Shown here: positions 22,265 through 34,387 of the stretch, piece after piece
How the letters are laid out: each line of letters begins with the position of its first letter
How positions within the stretch are numbered: position 1 is the first letter of the stretch
From: Lolium rigidum
Taxonomy: Eukaryota > Streptophyta > Magnoliopsida > Poales > Poaceae
NCBI RefSeq assembly: GCF_022539505.1
Contig: NC_061514.1
Coordinates: 42,148,869-42,212,868 of the forward strand
Reading direction: 5' to 3'
DNA: 64,000 bases
Notes under the pieces: generated by a model
Told to the model about the DNA's origin: nothing
The model's input: the letters and a program-made list of their open reading frames with translations, nothing else
The model's database searches: none
Translations under genes and position numbers: made by a program

Positions 22265-23145
22265 TGTCGGGGGGAAGACCCCGGGTAGGGCAATGGACGC
22301 GGAGCAGCCGGCTGACCACTGGCCGGCTCGCGGCAAAGGCCGGCTGAGGAGCAGCCGGCTGGCGCCGTAGCCGGCTGGTCTGGAAGTCGGTTGGCTCCGA
22401 GTCCTAGTCGGCCTGGTTACGGCCGCCAATGCTGTAGCCGGGCCGGCTTCTACAAGCCATATCCGACCGGGGTCCGTACCTCGGACCGACTCGAGGCCGG
22501 CGAGTCTTGCACTAGAAGGAACCGGGTTGGTGATCCGGGTTCCCAAAGTCCACGCCGACTTCATCTTCCGTAAGCGCGGGGCACCGTGGAGCAATAGTGC
22601 CACGCGCCGGACAGGCCATCATGGCTTACGACGCGCCGTACGAGGCTACGGTGGCTGACGGCGACGAGACGCTTCCTCTCCATACCGCTGACCGTGGCAG
22701 CCGGATGGGACAGAGCCATGACGCCTCAACGGCTCCCTGGCGTCAGCGCCTCGGGAAGGGACGGGAGCCGAAGCCGGCCCATGCTGGCCACTAGACTATA
22801 GGGTCTTATATGTAAAGTGCCGGTGCCTATATAAGCCGCACTACCCCCTCTCGTGGAGGGGATCGATCGGTTACCATCCACTAGTCTTAGAGCTGCCCTG
22901 AGAGAAAGAGACCTTCGTCCACCTCAGAGCAGCCGGATACAGCTCAAGGAGCACCATTGTACCGTGTTACACATCATATACACTCATAGCAGGAGTAGAG
23001 GTGTTACCTCCACCGGAGGGCCTCGAACCTGGGTACGTCGCCGTGTCGTTCGTGCCCATACCCGCTTCCGGATACCGCCGTGAGATCTCTCAGGAGCCCC
23101 TTCGATTAGCCACCCTATGGCATATGTCATGACGATACCACGACG
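22265..23145 (+). repeat. Element B 5' LTR
   Basis: Starts TGTCGGGG and ends CCACGACG, where the 3' copy ends CCACGACA, so the terminal A is changed. It is very rich in GCCGGCT-type repeats. TATA box TATATAAG at 22828-22835. Confidence 0.9.
22828..22835 (+). promoter_or_regulatory. TATA box of element B LTR
   Basis: TATATAAG follows GGTGCC in both LTRs (second copy 35458-35465) and sits about 315 bp before the LTR end, a normal place for a U3/R boundary. Confidence 0.65.
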
Positions 23146-23164
23146 TTTGGCGCCCACCGTGGGG
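23146..23164 (+). promoter_or_regulatory. Element B primer-binding site
   Basis: TTTGGCGCCCACCGTGGGG directly follows the 5' LTR. This is the common PBS form of grass Gypsy elements with a TGGCGCC core. Confidence 0.75.
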
Positions 23165-23183
23165 CCTTCAGCATCCTCGGCCG

Positions 23184-25421
23184 GTGTCTTCATCCGGACG
23201 GGCCTCACCATCACCACCGGCGAGCGAGTCGCTTCAGGCTTGGTCTGGAGATTCGGCTCCCTCGACTGCGTCAGCGACAACGCTGGCTGCTTCGCCGACC
23301 GGCCATTCCTGCCGGCGGCAACATCATCGGCTTCGGCGGCTTCGACGTCTACGTCGCCACCGTCGCACCACCGTGCTACCCGCGCGAGATCGTGCGCTGC
23401 GCAAGCCCTCCCCCGGAGCCGGCGCCGGCCTCACCACCACCGGCCCTTGCATCATGCGAGAGGTCATGGCCACCGGCGACGACGCCGGAGGCAAGTCCAC
23501 GCGCATCCGTGGCCCCGAGCTGGAGCGCAACAAGGACGCCGGCGCATCCGCCTCAGGCGCAAAGGCGCCGCCACCACCATCCCGGCTGGACGAAGTTCGG
23601 GCCAAGCTGAGCACTCCGCTCACGCCTGGTGCCGACCCCACCACCATCGAGAAGGACCTGGAGGAGCACCGCCGGCTCCTCCTCAAGCGGACGGAAGAGC
23701 TGGCTGCTGCAAAGCGCCGGTGGGAGATCTCCCGAGCGCGAGTTCAACCGCGCCCACGGCCTCACGCCGGCCGGCGACAACCCAAGCCGAGCCGGCCGGA
23801 TCCGCCGCAGAGGAGGCGGCTCGGGCGCGAGATCGCCGGGACGGCGGCTGCATCGCCGGCTCCGTCTATGGAGCTACCCATCTACAACACCCCCGACAAG
23901 AACATGCTCGCGGCTGAAGCTGCCGCGGAAGAGCTGCACCGCCTCGAGGGCACAGAGTTACGCCGCCAGACTGAGCGGGTGACTGAGTTGTTGAAGGCGG
24001 CCAACCGGCTGACCAAGGACCCCAGGTACGCCCATGCCCCCAGAGCTTCTCACGCTCATGGCGCTGCGAGCAAGGGACCGAGACGGTCCGAGGGACACGG
24101 CCGAGTCCACCTCCCTCGCACCAAGCCGGCGGGCCGACAGCCGGAACACCCACGCAAGCTCCAGCCGCACAAGCCGGCCGCCCAGTGGCAACAGCGGTCG
24201 CAGCCGGCCACCATCAAGCCGGCACGACGACGAAGAGTACGAGCACGAGAGGCCATCCACCATCAAGCACCGCGCGGCTCCAGAGGCCAGTGGCCCGCGC
24301 CAGCCGGCCCGCTCCCGGCTGGGCCCACGCGTCGAGCCGGCAGACGCCAGAGATCGCCTCGACCGGCTGGTCGAATCCCGCATCGCGGAGGAAGAAGGTC
24401 CAGCCGGCCCCAAGTGCTTCGGGCCGCGGATCCTCAACGAGCCCATGAGAGCCGGCTTCCAGCTCCCCCGCGACACACCCAAGTACGACGGCACGACCAA
24501 GCCGGAGGACTGGGCTGCGGGACTACTCCACCGCAGTCGGCATCGCCCGGGGCAACAAGCGGCCGGGCCGTGCGCTACTCCCCTCATGCTTCGCTCGGCT
24601 CCGCCCGCACCCGGCTCAACAACCCGCCGGCCGGCAGCATCAACGGCTGGCTCGACTTCGAAGACGCCTTCATCGGCAACTTCACCGGCACCTACCGCCG
24701 GCCAGGTCGCCCCAACGGCTTGAGATGTGCAAGCGGGCGCGAGACGAGACGGACCGTGCGTGCACCGACGCGCCGGTGCGAGATGCGCAACTCCCGCGAG
24801 GGCGTGCACGAGATCCAAGCGATCGGCTTCTTCATGGCCGGCTGCCGGCCCAACACCATGCTCGTGGCACAAGCTGCACCGCAGCGACCCCAAGACGATG
24901 GCTGCCTTGATGGCCATCGCGGTGCAGTACGCGCCGGGCCGATGGAACCAGCGAGCACGCCGGCTGAGATTTCGCCGGCTCCATCCGGGCGGGACAACAA
25001 CAAGCCGGCTGAGCATAAGCCGGCCGAAGGCGGCCACCACGGCAGCCGGCGGGACAATTACCGCGGCAAGAGGCACAGCGACCAGCCGGACCGCCGGTAC
25101 GGCTCCGCCCATGTGGCGGCAGTGTCAGACCACGCGGCTGGCGCAAGCCGGCGCCAAAAGCAGACGGACCGGCCCTGGAAGCCGAAGTACACCTTCGAGC
25201 AAATGCTCGACTCGCCGTGCAAGTACCACAGCGGCAAGAACCCCTCCAACCATTCCACCCGTGACTGCCACTTCATGAAGCGGCTGACGAGCGGCGAGCC
25301 CCTTCCGCCTCCACCCCCACCACCACCGGCCGGCGGGCCGGGTGGCCAAGCCGGCGCGAAGCCAACAACCTCGAGCACCACGAGGCTAACCAAGTGCACC
25401 ATGGCGGCCGGTACCGGCTGA
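23184..25421 (+). pseudogene. Element B gag
   Basis: The gag domain makes the particle shell and binds RNA. The frame 23184-25421 is open for 745 codons but is probably a mosaic, since the true frame seems to switch several times in this GC-rich stretch. Recognisable parts are a charged coiled region (AEAAAEELHRLEGTELRRQ, about 23914-23970), the gag core with NGWLDFEDAFIGNF (about 24640-24680), EIQAIGFFMAGC, and a C-terminal CKYHSGKNPSNHSTRDC zinc-knuckle-like motif (about 25220-25270) followed by a proline run. Gag should fuse to the protease downstream, but one base appears missing near 25418. Confidence 0.75.
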
Positions 25422-25503
25422 GGATGCCACCTACATCATCTTCACCTCCGAGCCCGAGGACAAAACGAGCCAGCAGCGCCGTTCCCTCGAAGTCAACGCG
25501 GTC

Positions 25504-26247
25504 ATGCCGCCGGTCCCCCAGTACCTACACTGGTCAGAGCAGGCCATCACTTTTGATCGCCGCGACACACCGGCTGTCCTACCAAAGCCGGGCAGCTACG
25601 CCATGGTCCTCGACCCCACCATCGGCACAACCCGGCGCAGCGTGCGCTTCTCGCGCGTCCTCATGGATGGGGGCAGCAGCATCAACATCCTCTACCGCGA
25701 CACCGCCCGCAAGTTGGGCATCCAGGAGGCCGAGTTGCGCCCCACCCCCACCGTCTTCCATGGCATCGTGCCAGGCCACTGCTGCCGGCCGATCGGCCGG
25801 ATCACCCTGGAGGTCATGTTCGGCAAGCCGGGCAACTTCCGCACGGAGAACATCGAGTTCGAGGTGGTGGACCTCGTGAGTCCCTACCACGCGCTCCTGG
25901 GCAGGCCTGCCCTGACAAAGTTCATGGCGGTGCCCCACTACGGGTACCTGAAGATGAAGATGCCTGGCCCTAAGGGGGTCATCACCGTAGCCGGCGACTA
26001 TCGCCGCTCCATGGACTGCGCCACGCAGAGCTCCAAGATGGCCCAGACGCTGGTCATCGCCACCGAGAAGCAGCTCATCCACGACGCCGTTGCCTTGGCC
26101 AAGGCCGCGCAGGCGGACATGCCGGCTGTGGGCAACCCGGCTGGGACGACTCACTTCCAGCCGGCCGACAACACCAAGAAGATCCTGCTCGACCCGGCCC
26201 AGCCGGACAAGTACGTCACCATCGGTGCCGGCTTGAGCAGCAAATAG
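25504..26247 (+). CDS. Element B aspartic protease region
   Basis: The protease cuts the Gag-Pol polyprotein. The catalytic motif appears as LMDGGSSINILY (about residues 55-66), with Asp-Gly-Gly in place of the commoner Asp-Thr/Ser-Gly, as is usual in plant Tat and Athila elements. HALLGRPALTKFMAVPHYGY (about residues 129-148) is the second conserved segment. The frame ends at a TAG (26245-26247) in the linker to RT (after GAGLSSK), where the family normally reads on. The first Met shown is internal to the polyprotein. Confidence 0.8.
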   Translation: MPPVPQYLHWSEQAITFDRRDTPAVLPKPGSYAMVLDPTIGTTRRSVRFSRVLMDGGSSINILYRDTARKLGIQEAELRPTPTVFHGIVPGHCCRPIGRITLEVMFGKPGNFRTENIEFEVVDLVSPYHALLGRPALTKFMAVPHYGYLKMKMPGPKGVITVAGDYRRSMDCATQSSKMAQTLVIATEKQLIHDAVALAKAAQADMPAVGNPAGTTHFQPADNTKKILLDPAQPDKYVTIGAGLSSK

Positions 26248-27660
26248 GAAAGCGAGCTCACCAGCTTCCTCCGTGAGAATCGGGACATCTTCGCATGGTC
26301 TCCAAGGGACATGCCGGGTGTACCGAGGGAGTTGGCTGAGCACCACCTCCACGTCAGGCCTGAAGCCAAGCCGGTGAAGCAGCCTCTCAGGCGCTTCGCC
26401 GAAGAACGAAGGAAGGCCATCGGTGAAGAAATTGCCCGGCTCCTAGCTGCCGGCTTCATCATGGAAGTACTGCACCCGGACTGGTTGGCGAACCCGGTCC
26501 TGGTTTTGAAGAAGAACGGCTCCTGGCGCATGTGTATCGACTACACCAGCCTCAACAAGGCGTGCCCGAAGGACCCCTTCCACCTGCCGCGCATAGATCA
26601 AGTCATAGACTCGATCGCCAGGCCGTGAACTCGTTGTCTTTCTTAGATGCCTACTCAGGCTACCACCGGATTCCTTTGAATCCGGCTGATCAAATAAAGA
26701 CTTCGTTCATTACCCCGTATGGGGCTTACTCGCTACACGACTATGCCATTCGGCTTGAAAAATGCAGGCGCCACCTACCAAAGGTGCATGCAAAAGTGTT
26801 TGCAGGATCAAATCGGCAGAAATGTTCACGCATACGTGGATGATGTCGTTGTAAAAACCAAGGAGATGCCTACCCTCCTTGATGACTTGAGAGAAACCTT
26901 CACCAATCTGCGAAGATTCCGGATGAAGCTCAACCCGGCCAAGTGCACGTTCGGCGTGCCGGCCGGCCAACTCTCGGGCTACCTCGTCTCTCGGCGAGGA
27001 ATCGAAGCCAACCCGGAGAAGATCAGTGCCATTGAGAAGATGGAACTGCCGCAGTGCCTCAAGGACGTCCAGAAGTTCACCGGATGCCTGGCCTCCTTGA
27101 GCCGCTTCGTCAGCCGGCTGGGGGAGAAGGCACTGCCCCTGTATCAATTGATGAGGAAGTCGGACAAATTTGTCTGGTCACCGCAGGCGGATGAAGCCTT
27201 CCGTGATTTGAAGCGCGTGCTCTCAACCGCGCCAATCCTTGCAACACCGGGTTCAATGGAGCCGATGCTGTTGTACATCGCAGCCACCAACCGAGTGGTT
27301 AGCGTTGTCCTGGTGGTGGAGCGCAAAGAAGCAGCCAACAGGGAGCAGCTGGTTCAGCGCCCAGTCTACTATCTCAGCGAGGTGCTGTCCCAGTCGAAGC
27401 AAAACTACCCCCACTACCAGAAGGTCACCTACGGCGTGTACATGGCGGCCAAGAAGCTCAAGCACTACTTCCAAGAGCACCCCATCAGAGTGGTGGCCAC
27501 AGCGCCCTTGGCGGAAATCATCGGCAGCAAGGATGCCAATGGCCGGGTGGCCAAGTGGGCCCTGGAACTAGCCGCCCACACCATCCTCTACGAGCCACGC
27601 ACAGCCATCAAGTCGCAGATCCTCGCGGACTTCTTTGTCGACTGGGCTGAGATGCAATAC
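26248..27660 (+). pseudogene. Element B reverse transcriptase and first RNase H
   Basis: RT motifs in order are CIDYTSLNKACPKD (about 26534-26575), FLDAYSGYHRIPL (about 26641), TTMPFGLKNAGATYQR (about 26737) and AYVDDVVVK (about 26832, catalytic YVDD). The RNase H follows with FVWSPQADEAF and LYIAATNRVVSVVLV, and the VYYLSEVL and KLKHYFQEHP segments. The frame shifts near 26625-26633 and 26729-26732. Both breaks are at sites where CTCG stands for an expected CTG, so they may not be real. Otherwise the domain is full length. Confidence 0.87.
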
Positions 27661-28480
27661 CTGCCGCCCGTGCCGGATTCCACACATTGGAAGATGCACT
27701 TCGACGGCTCGAAGATGCGCAACGGCTTGGGAGCCGGCATCGTCATCACCTCTCCCAAGGGGGACCGGCTGGACTACGTCCTGCAGATCCACTTCGCCGC
27801 ATCCAACAACGTGGCGGAGTATGAAGCGCTCATTCATGGGCTGAAGCTGGCCAAGGAGATTGGCGTGCGTCGCATACTATGCTTCGGCGACTCCGACTTG
27901 GTCATACAGACAAGCATCTGGCGACTGGGACGCGAAGGATGCCAACATGGCCTCGTACCGCTTCCATGTCCAGCAGCTATCCGGCTTCTTCGACGGCTGC
28001 GAATTCCACCATGTGCCACGAGCAAACAATGAGGCGGCTGATGCCTTGTCCAAGATTGGCTCGACTCGGCAAGCCATTCCGCCGGGCGTTGCCTTGGCGA
28101 TTCTCAAGAAACCGTCCATCATACCGTCACCGGACTCGGATTCCATATTCGTGCCGGCTGACCCGGGGGCTTCTCAGCCGAACCCGGGGGCTTCATTGCC
28201 CAAGTCGGGGGCTCACCAGCCAAACCCGCCGGCTTCTCAGCCGAACCCGGGGGCTTATCGGTCCAACGCGGGGGCTTCTCAGCCAAACTCGGGGGCTTAT
28301 CAGCCAAACCCGCCGGCTTCACAGCCGAACCCGGCGACCACGCGGTCGAAACCGGAAGCTCCGAAGATGGAGGCCTTGGTGGTTAGCGTGTTTGAAATAA
28401 AATGCGTACCATCATGGACACAAGAATTCCTCTCCTACCTCACCGAGGGTGTGCTGCCCAATGACGAGGGTTCAAGCTAG
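27661..28480 (+). pseudogene. Element B second (archaeal-like) RNase H and proline-rich spacer
   Basis: A second RNase H is a mark of Tat elements. MHFDGSKMRNGLGAGIVI, NVAEYEALIHGLKLA and FGDSDLVIQ are clear. The frame then shifts by one near 27908, and HHVPRANNEAADALSKI follows in the frame 27860-28480. After it comes a spacer with about eight copies of a GASQPNPG-like octapeptide (28155-28345), then VPSWTQEFLSYLTEGVLP. The frame is lost again near 28466 before the integrase. Confidence 0.82.
28155..28345 (+). repeat. In-frame 24-bp minisatellite in element B pol
   Basis: About eight imperfect copies of a 24-bp unit coding GA(S/H/Y)QPNPG or PASQPNPG, each containing a CGGGGGCTT or CCGGCTT core. 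It lies between the second RNase H and the integrase and keeps the reading frame. Confidence 0.85.
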
Positions 28481-29683
28481 GCAGATTGAGAGAAGGGCCA
28501 AGGCCTATACAATCATCAACCACGAGCTGTACAAACGCAGCGTAAGTGGGGTGTTCCAGCGGTGCGTCGAGCCGGCTGAAGGGATTGAACTCCTACGGGA
28601 AATCCACCGAGGAGAGTGCGGCCATCACGCCTCCTCCGCAGCCATAGTGGCCAAAGCCTTCCAGGCACGGTTTTTACTGGCCGACTGCGCTCAGGGACGC
28701 AGAAGACCTGGTGAAGAAGTGCAACGGCTGCCAGCGCTTCGCAAAGCAAAGGCAAACGCCGGCTTCCGCCCTAAAAACCATCCCCATCACCTGGCCGTTT
28801 GCCGTATGGGGCTTGGATATGGTGGGCCCATTCAAGACAGCCCGAGGCGGCATGACACACCTCTTGGTGATGATTGATAAATTCACTAAGTGGATCGAAG
28901 CCAAGCCGATCAAGAAGCTGGATGGCTCCACAGCCGTCACATTCCTCAAGGAGATAATCGCGAGATACGGCTACCCGCATAGCATCATCACTGATAACGG
29001 CAGCAACTTCGCCGAAGGCGTTTTCAAGCGCTACTGTGGGGAAATGGGGATCCGAATGGACCTGTCGTCCGTGGCGCACCCGGAGACCAACGGCCAAGTG
29101 GAGAAGGCTAACGGCTTGATCCTAGCCGGCATCCGGCCCCGGCTGGTGGAGCCGCTTGAGCGCTCAGCCGGCTGCTGGATTGAAGAGCTGCCCAGCGTGC
29201 TGTGGAGCTTGCGCACAACGCCAAACCGCTCAGTCGGCTTCACACCCTTCTTCCTCGTATATGGGGCCGAAGCCGTCCCGCCGACCGATATCGAGCACGA
29301 CGCACCAAGAATCAAGCCGTATACAGAAGCTGAAGCCAAAGAAGCTCGCGAAGATGGAGTCGACCTGGTTGAAGAGGTCCGGCTGATGGCCGAGTCCAGG
29401 TCAACCGTATACCAGCAGAGCCTCCGTCGCTACCACAGCCGGAAGGTCAAGACCTTAGCATTCCGAGAAGGAGACCTAGTGCTCCGGCTGATCCAACGGA
29501 CAGCCGGACAGACATAAACTAGCATCCCCATGGGAGGGTCCCTTCATCGTGAGCAAGGCAGTAGGCAATGATTCCTACTATCTCATAGATGCCCAAGAGG
29601 CTAAGAAAAACAAGCCGGACAAGGTCGACGAGGAGACTAAACGTCCGTGGAATGTCAGGTTACTCCGCCCATTTTACACATGA
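28466..29683 (+). pseudogene. Element B integrase
   Basis: The enzyme inserts the cDNA into host DNA. The zinc-binding part has HRGECGHHAS and KKCNGCQRFAK. The catalytic core shows GLDMVGPF (first Asp), ITDNGSNF (second Asp) and HPETNGQVEKANG (Glu). The C-terminal part contains RKVKTLAFREGDLVLR and ends WNVRLLRPFYT with a stop at 29681-29683, the usual end of pol in this lineage. Frame changes occur near 28690 and 29515. No chromodomain is visible, as expected for Tat. Confidence 0.87.
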
Positions 29684-30276
29684 GAGGAGGAATGTATGTA
29701 TCCCTTGTATCCCTTTTATGAGTTATGAAAAAGCTTGCGCCAAGAGCGCCGTTTCCGACAAGTTTTCGCGTACTTTACCTTGTTTCGCCAATTGGCTTGA
29801 ACCCTCTCACGCGGTCGGCTCCGTAACGTGATCCGGTTTCCGACAGCCGGCTTCCGATCCAGCTACGGACCGCAACCCGGCCGTCCGAGCCGGCGGGAGT
29901 AAGGCCTAGGGAGCCGGCACGCGAAAAACGACTAAGGGAAAGAGTAAAAGCGAGTTGACTTGCAACTTTTCATAAAAGTGCCGGATTGCCGAATTCAGCT
30001 CGTTCGACTGAAATACTGTCAGCCTCACCCAGCGGCACGCTCTTGATCCGGCGACGGACCGCAAGTCGGACGTACGACCGGCAAGGGCACAGCCAAAGAG
30101 TGGGGCGGATGGGAAAAAGCGAACGAGTCGGAAGAAAGCAACTCGGCACACAAATGATTAACAAACACATTAAAGTGCGACATAATTAAAGGGCTATAAT
30201 ATTCATACATCTGCACCCGGCATCCCGGGGATTTAATAAATTGTCTTGGCAAGAGAACAACTGAAAAGCAGGAAAT
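29684..30276. other. Element B spacer between pol and antisense gene
   Basis: No credible reading frame. pol (plus strand) and the antisense gene (minus strand) face each other tail to tail across this 590-bp gap. It would hold both 3' UTRs, but no clear terminator can be named. Confidence 0.5.
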
Positions 30277-33200
30277 CTAAGCCAGAGGGGCATCAGTGGA
30301 GCCAGCTGCCGGGTCGTCCTCAGGCACGTCCTCCGCCTCCTCATCGTCCACATAATCTTCATCGGACGGAGGAGGGTTCGGGTCCGCGACGAAGACGGTC
30401 TTGTCGACGAAGTCGGCGATGGTGCTGGCTCGAGCAAGGCGGGCGGCCTTGAGATCGAGCCGGAAGCTTGGTCTCCACGCCGGCTCGCCGGAACTCAAGC
30501 TGCCCCAGGTCCACCTCATTGTACCAGGAGAGGACAAAGGACAGCGCCATGTCGGCACCGGCGCGCGTGGCCGACTCCTTCCAGTCGAGGAAACGGTCCG
30601 GCGCCCGCTCCATCGCAGAGATGAGGCTGGAGATATCTTGCGGCACCGCCTCTTCGAGCCACAGCAGGGGCACCAGCTCTTCGGCCGCCTTCCGAAGCTC
30701 CCAGCCAAGCTTGGTGATGGGCTCGACGCGGGCAGCCATGGACGCCGTGTGGTCCTCCACAGAGAAATACTCCGAGCTGCCCTCGCCGGTCGCCCGCCTC
30801 CTAGACTCGCGCGCAATACCAACGGCCGTCAAAGCCGCCTCTCGCGTCTCCGGGAAGGCCGCCGCAAGAAGAAGAAGCATGTCGAAGCCATCAAAACCGA
30901 AATAAGCTGAAAAATGCAAATTTTCGAAGTCCTAGAAGTAAGGCGCGGCGCGCGCAACCGACGCCCCCAGCCGAAGATGGAGATTCCGAAGTCCTAAAGC
31001 AAGACTGGCGGCGATCGGCGCGAACCGACGCCCAGCCCGAAGATGCAGATTTCGAAGGATCAGCAAAGCCTCGGCGGCAGCCGGCACGAACCGACCGCCC
31101 CCAGCCCGAAGATGGAGATATTGAAAAAGATAAGTTTCTGCTGCCGGCTACCAACCTAGGCCGGCAGCCGACAGCCGAAAGCCGGCCAGGGAGAGGAAAC
31201 ATAGATGCACTCACCCGCCAAGCCGCGATCAAGCGCGCCAAAACCTTCGGTCCAGCGTTTGGCGGTAGCCGTCAGCTCTGTGGACTTGGCGGTGACCTCC
31301 TCCCGCAGCGCAAGCCGCTGCTTCTCCACCTCCGTCAGCCGCCGGCTCAAATCATCCACCTTCTCCTTCTCCACCGTCCTGAGGGAGTTGAGCTCGATGA
31401 GATGATTCTGCTCCAGCTGGCGCAGCCGCGTCAGCTCCTGCTCAGCCAGCTTGAGCTTGCGGGCGGCAGACCGGCCCGCCTCCTCGCTCTCGCCGCACTG
31501 GGCGCGAGCGGCTCGGAGATCCGACTCCAGCTGCGGGACCTTGGCGGCTTCAACTACGAGGCGGCCAGAAAGAAATGTCAGACAACCAAGACTAAAAAGA
31601 AGATAAGACATCAAGTCGAAAGAAGCATAGAGCTTACCCTTGACGGCTTCCAGCTCGCGGGCCAAGTCGATCCGGTCCAGCTTGGCCTTGTGGTAATGGG
31701 TGACGGCGCGATTATACAAAGTAGTGCGCCGGTCCATCACAGCCTAAGGAGAAGAAAAAGTTAGTCGATCAGGCGAAACCCGTGCCGGCTCCAAGCAGCC
31801 GGCCCATGCCTCGAAGGGCTACCAGGATAATAATCAGATCAAAAACAGTCGAAGCTTACCTTGCCGGCCTCCTCTACCTTGGCGACGTTAGCCGCGGCCT
31901 CAGCTGCCCTGGCCTTGAGATTGGCCTGCAGGCTGGAGAAGAACATCTCCACCGACGTCTGGCCGGTGGTCCCCTCCCGGCTGGTCACCTCGTAGGAGTC
32001 GGCACTGAGCCACGCCTGCTCCATAGTGGCGGCCGAGCCGAGGCCGGCGTCGGAGGCGGACGGCACTCGAAGAAGAAGTGCGCCCTTGGCCACGTGCAGG
32101 CCCTGCGGCGATGCCGATGAGGTTCCCGTCCTCACCAACGCGCGCGAGTCGGCGCCCTCCGTGCGCGCCGGCTCGTCCCTCGCCGGCTCCTGCTGGGCCG
32201 GCTCCTCCTCCGTCGGCTGCGGCGGCGGCGTCGCTCCAGGCGCAGCAGATGGCCCGGCCGGCCCAGTCGTCTCCGGCGCCTGGGGTGTCCCCTTCGGGCT
32301 TTCGTCCAACACCACCGTGGGCGGCGCAGCCCTGCCGGCTCCGGTTCCAGTCGCGGGCGGTGCGGAGCTGTCGGCTCCAGCTCCGGTCGACGGCGGCATG
32401 CCCAGGCCAGCCCCAGCAGCCGGAAGACGAGTCCGGCCCGGGAACATGTCGTCCAGCGTCACCTGGCGAGCCGGCTCAGCACGCGTGCCGCGATCAGGCG
32501 CTGAGGCCAGCGGCACGGCGAAAGAAGGCGCCCCTGCGGCAGGCGGAGTACTCGCAGGCGGCGGCGGCGTAGGTGCGCGCGAGGAAGGCTGCGGCGTCTC
32601 GCTCCCTCCTTCGGCGGGGAAGCGGCGACACAACGCGCGGAGCTTGCCGGGAGCCGCCGCCCGGGCAAACCTAATAGGAACCCTAGCCGGATAAACGGAG
32701 AGATAATAAGCATAAAAGTAAGGAAAGAAAAGGAATCAAACAAGAAGGAGAGAAAGAGCTCACCCGGCCTGCTCCGGGACCGTCTTCGGTTGCTCGCCGG
32801 CGCGCTGCTTCGCCTTCGCCTCCAAGGCGGCTGTGGAGCCGCCTCGCTTCGTGCCCTTGGGCGCCGAAGTCGCCGTGGTGCTTGGCGGCCTCGTACGCAG
32901 AGGCACGGCGGGGATGGGCCCCGTGCCGGACGTCGCCGGCTCCTCCTCCTCTTGCTGCTCCGGTGAAGGGGGCGGATTGCGCTCCCCCTGGCCGCCTAGA
33001 TCAGGCGCCTGCGGCAGGTCGTCGTCGCCGGCCGTCTCGCCGGTTTGGTCAGCCGGATCGACGTGATCCGGCGTCCACCTCCTCGTCGCCAGGTCGCCAT
33101 CCTCGACGCTCTGGCGCTCAAAAAGCTAGAAAGGCAGAAAAAACATGAACATATGACAAGCCGGAAGTCGGCCCAGCAGCCGCAAGCCGGAAAATGACAA

Positions 33201-34091
33201 AGACACGAGGCTTACCCGCGCCGGTGGATGGTCCCTGTCGCAAGGCGCCAGCCCGTAGCTCCGGCTCCTCCGACGGTGTTCGCCTTGGTGATGTGGTTCA
33301 CCCGGCCGGCCACCTGGGCCTTGTTGAGCAGACACCTTGGACGTACGGTTCGGATCGAACCGGCCGGACATGTGCCCGATCTTGTGAGTACGCATCCGGA
33401 GCGGCAGCACCCGGCGCTCGGCGATGGTGCAGAGAAGATCTTCGGCCGTCAGCCCGCCGATGGCGGCTGTCGCCAGAAGTCCCAAAGCAGGTTCACCTCG
33501 GCGTTTTGATCCGTCGAGCGGGCGTTGTGGCTCCAGCTGATCCGGCCGGACCGGAGGAGCCGGGCTGAACTCCGGCAGGTTGATCCGGTCGACGAGCCCC
33601 CCCTCGTTGCGCACATAGAAGAATGACATTTGCCAGTTCTTCACCGAGTCGACGGTGGGGATTTTGGGGAAAGGCGTACCAGGCCGGGTGTAGATCGAGG
33701 CGGCACCGCAGGCCCGCAGGCGGCCGTCGTTGGTTTGGGCCTTCAGGTAGAAGAGCCGGCTCCAGAAGTCGATGTCGGGCCACAAACCGGCGTAAGCCTC
33801 CATGAACGCTACGAAGCAGCTCAGGAGGACGCACGCGTTGGCCGGCAGGTGATGCGGCTGGAGACCGAAGTGGTCGAGGAAGCGCCGGAAGAACGTTGAA
33901 GCCGGCAGGCCCAGCCCGCGATCGAGGTGCGCGCCGAAGACGACGCGCTCGTCGGGCTCGGGTGCGGGCTCCAACTCCCCGCCGGGCGCCCGCGTGATCA
34001 CCGACCGCGGGATCCGCCGGAGGCGCACCAGGCGCTCGATGTCGTCCTCCCGCATGTAGGAGCCCCTCCACGATCCGCTGGGAGACGCCAT
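30277..34091 (-). CDS. Antisense spliced gene of element B (six exons)
   Basis: The gene is opposite to gag-pol. Exons inferred from GT-AG borders and coding continuity: 34091-33216, 33125-32764, 32670-31860, 31743-31638, 31553-31215 and 30906-30277. Exon 1 starts MASPSGSW and holds GLGLPASTFFRRFL, MEAYAGLWPDIDFW and RLFYLKA, matching exon 1 of the element A gene (PF04195-type domain). Exons 2 and 3 are acidic and Pro/Ala-rich. Exons 4 and 5 form a coiled coil (LRQLEQNHLIELNSLRTVEK). Exon 6 is helical and ends acidic after one frame slip near 30450. A TATA box at 34387-34381 suggests its own promoter. Function is unknown. Confidence 0.75.
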
Positions 34092-34380
34092 GGACGAGGA
34101 CGAGGAAGAAGACGACCAAGAGAGGCTGAACGGCGAGGAAGAACCTTGCGACCGCGGCGGCGACAACGGCGGCTGAGGACGCTCCGTCGAGACGCGCGGC
34201 CCCGTGGCGCCGGACTGATGAAGTGGCGGCGGCGGATCGGTGAAGAATCGTTCGCCGGAGTTCGCCAGCGGGAGGCGTTCACCAGAGCGACGGCAAGCTC
34301 GAGCGCGCGGAGAGAGATGGAAGCAGAAGCGCGAGGAGGAAGAAGAGGGCCAGTGGACGCCTCGATGCCTCCCCCGCGGC

Positions 34381-34387
34381 ATTTATA
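34381..34387 (-). promoter_or_regulatory. TATA box of the element B antisense gene
   Basis: The minus strand reads TATAAAT here, in a GC-rich surrounding, about 290 bp before the chosen ATG at 34091. This suggests transcription from inside the element against gag-pol. It also argues that the longer upstream frame (from 34382) is 5' UTR. Confidence 0.5.

Noticed and set aside
23958..25112. 384-aa minus-strand frame opposite gag of element B
   Set aside because: It is a GC-rich shadow of gag with no family match. Only the spliced gene near the 3' LTR shows domain conservation.
25579..26352. 257-aa minus-strand frame opposite the protease of element B
   Set aside because: Shadow of the protease frame: high GC at third positions leaves few stops, and there is no recognisable domain.
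33126..34382. Long 418-aa reading with start at 34382 for the element B antisense gene
   Set aside because: The TATA box overlaps its start, and its N-terminal part is Arg/Ser/Pro-rich without match in element A. The ATG at 34091 fits better, and the frame runs into an intron after 33216.
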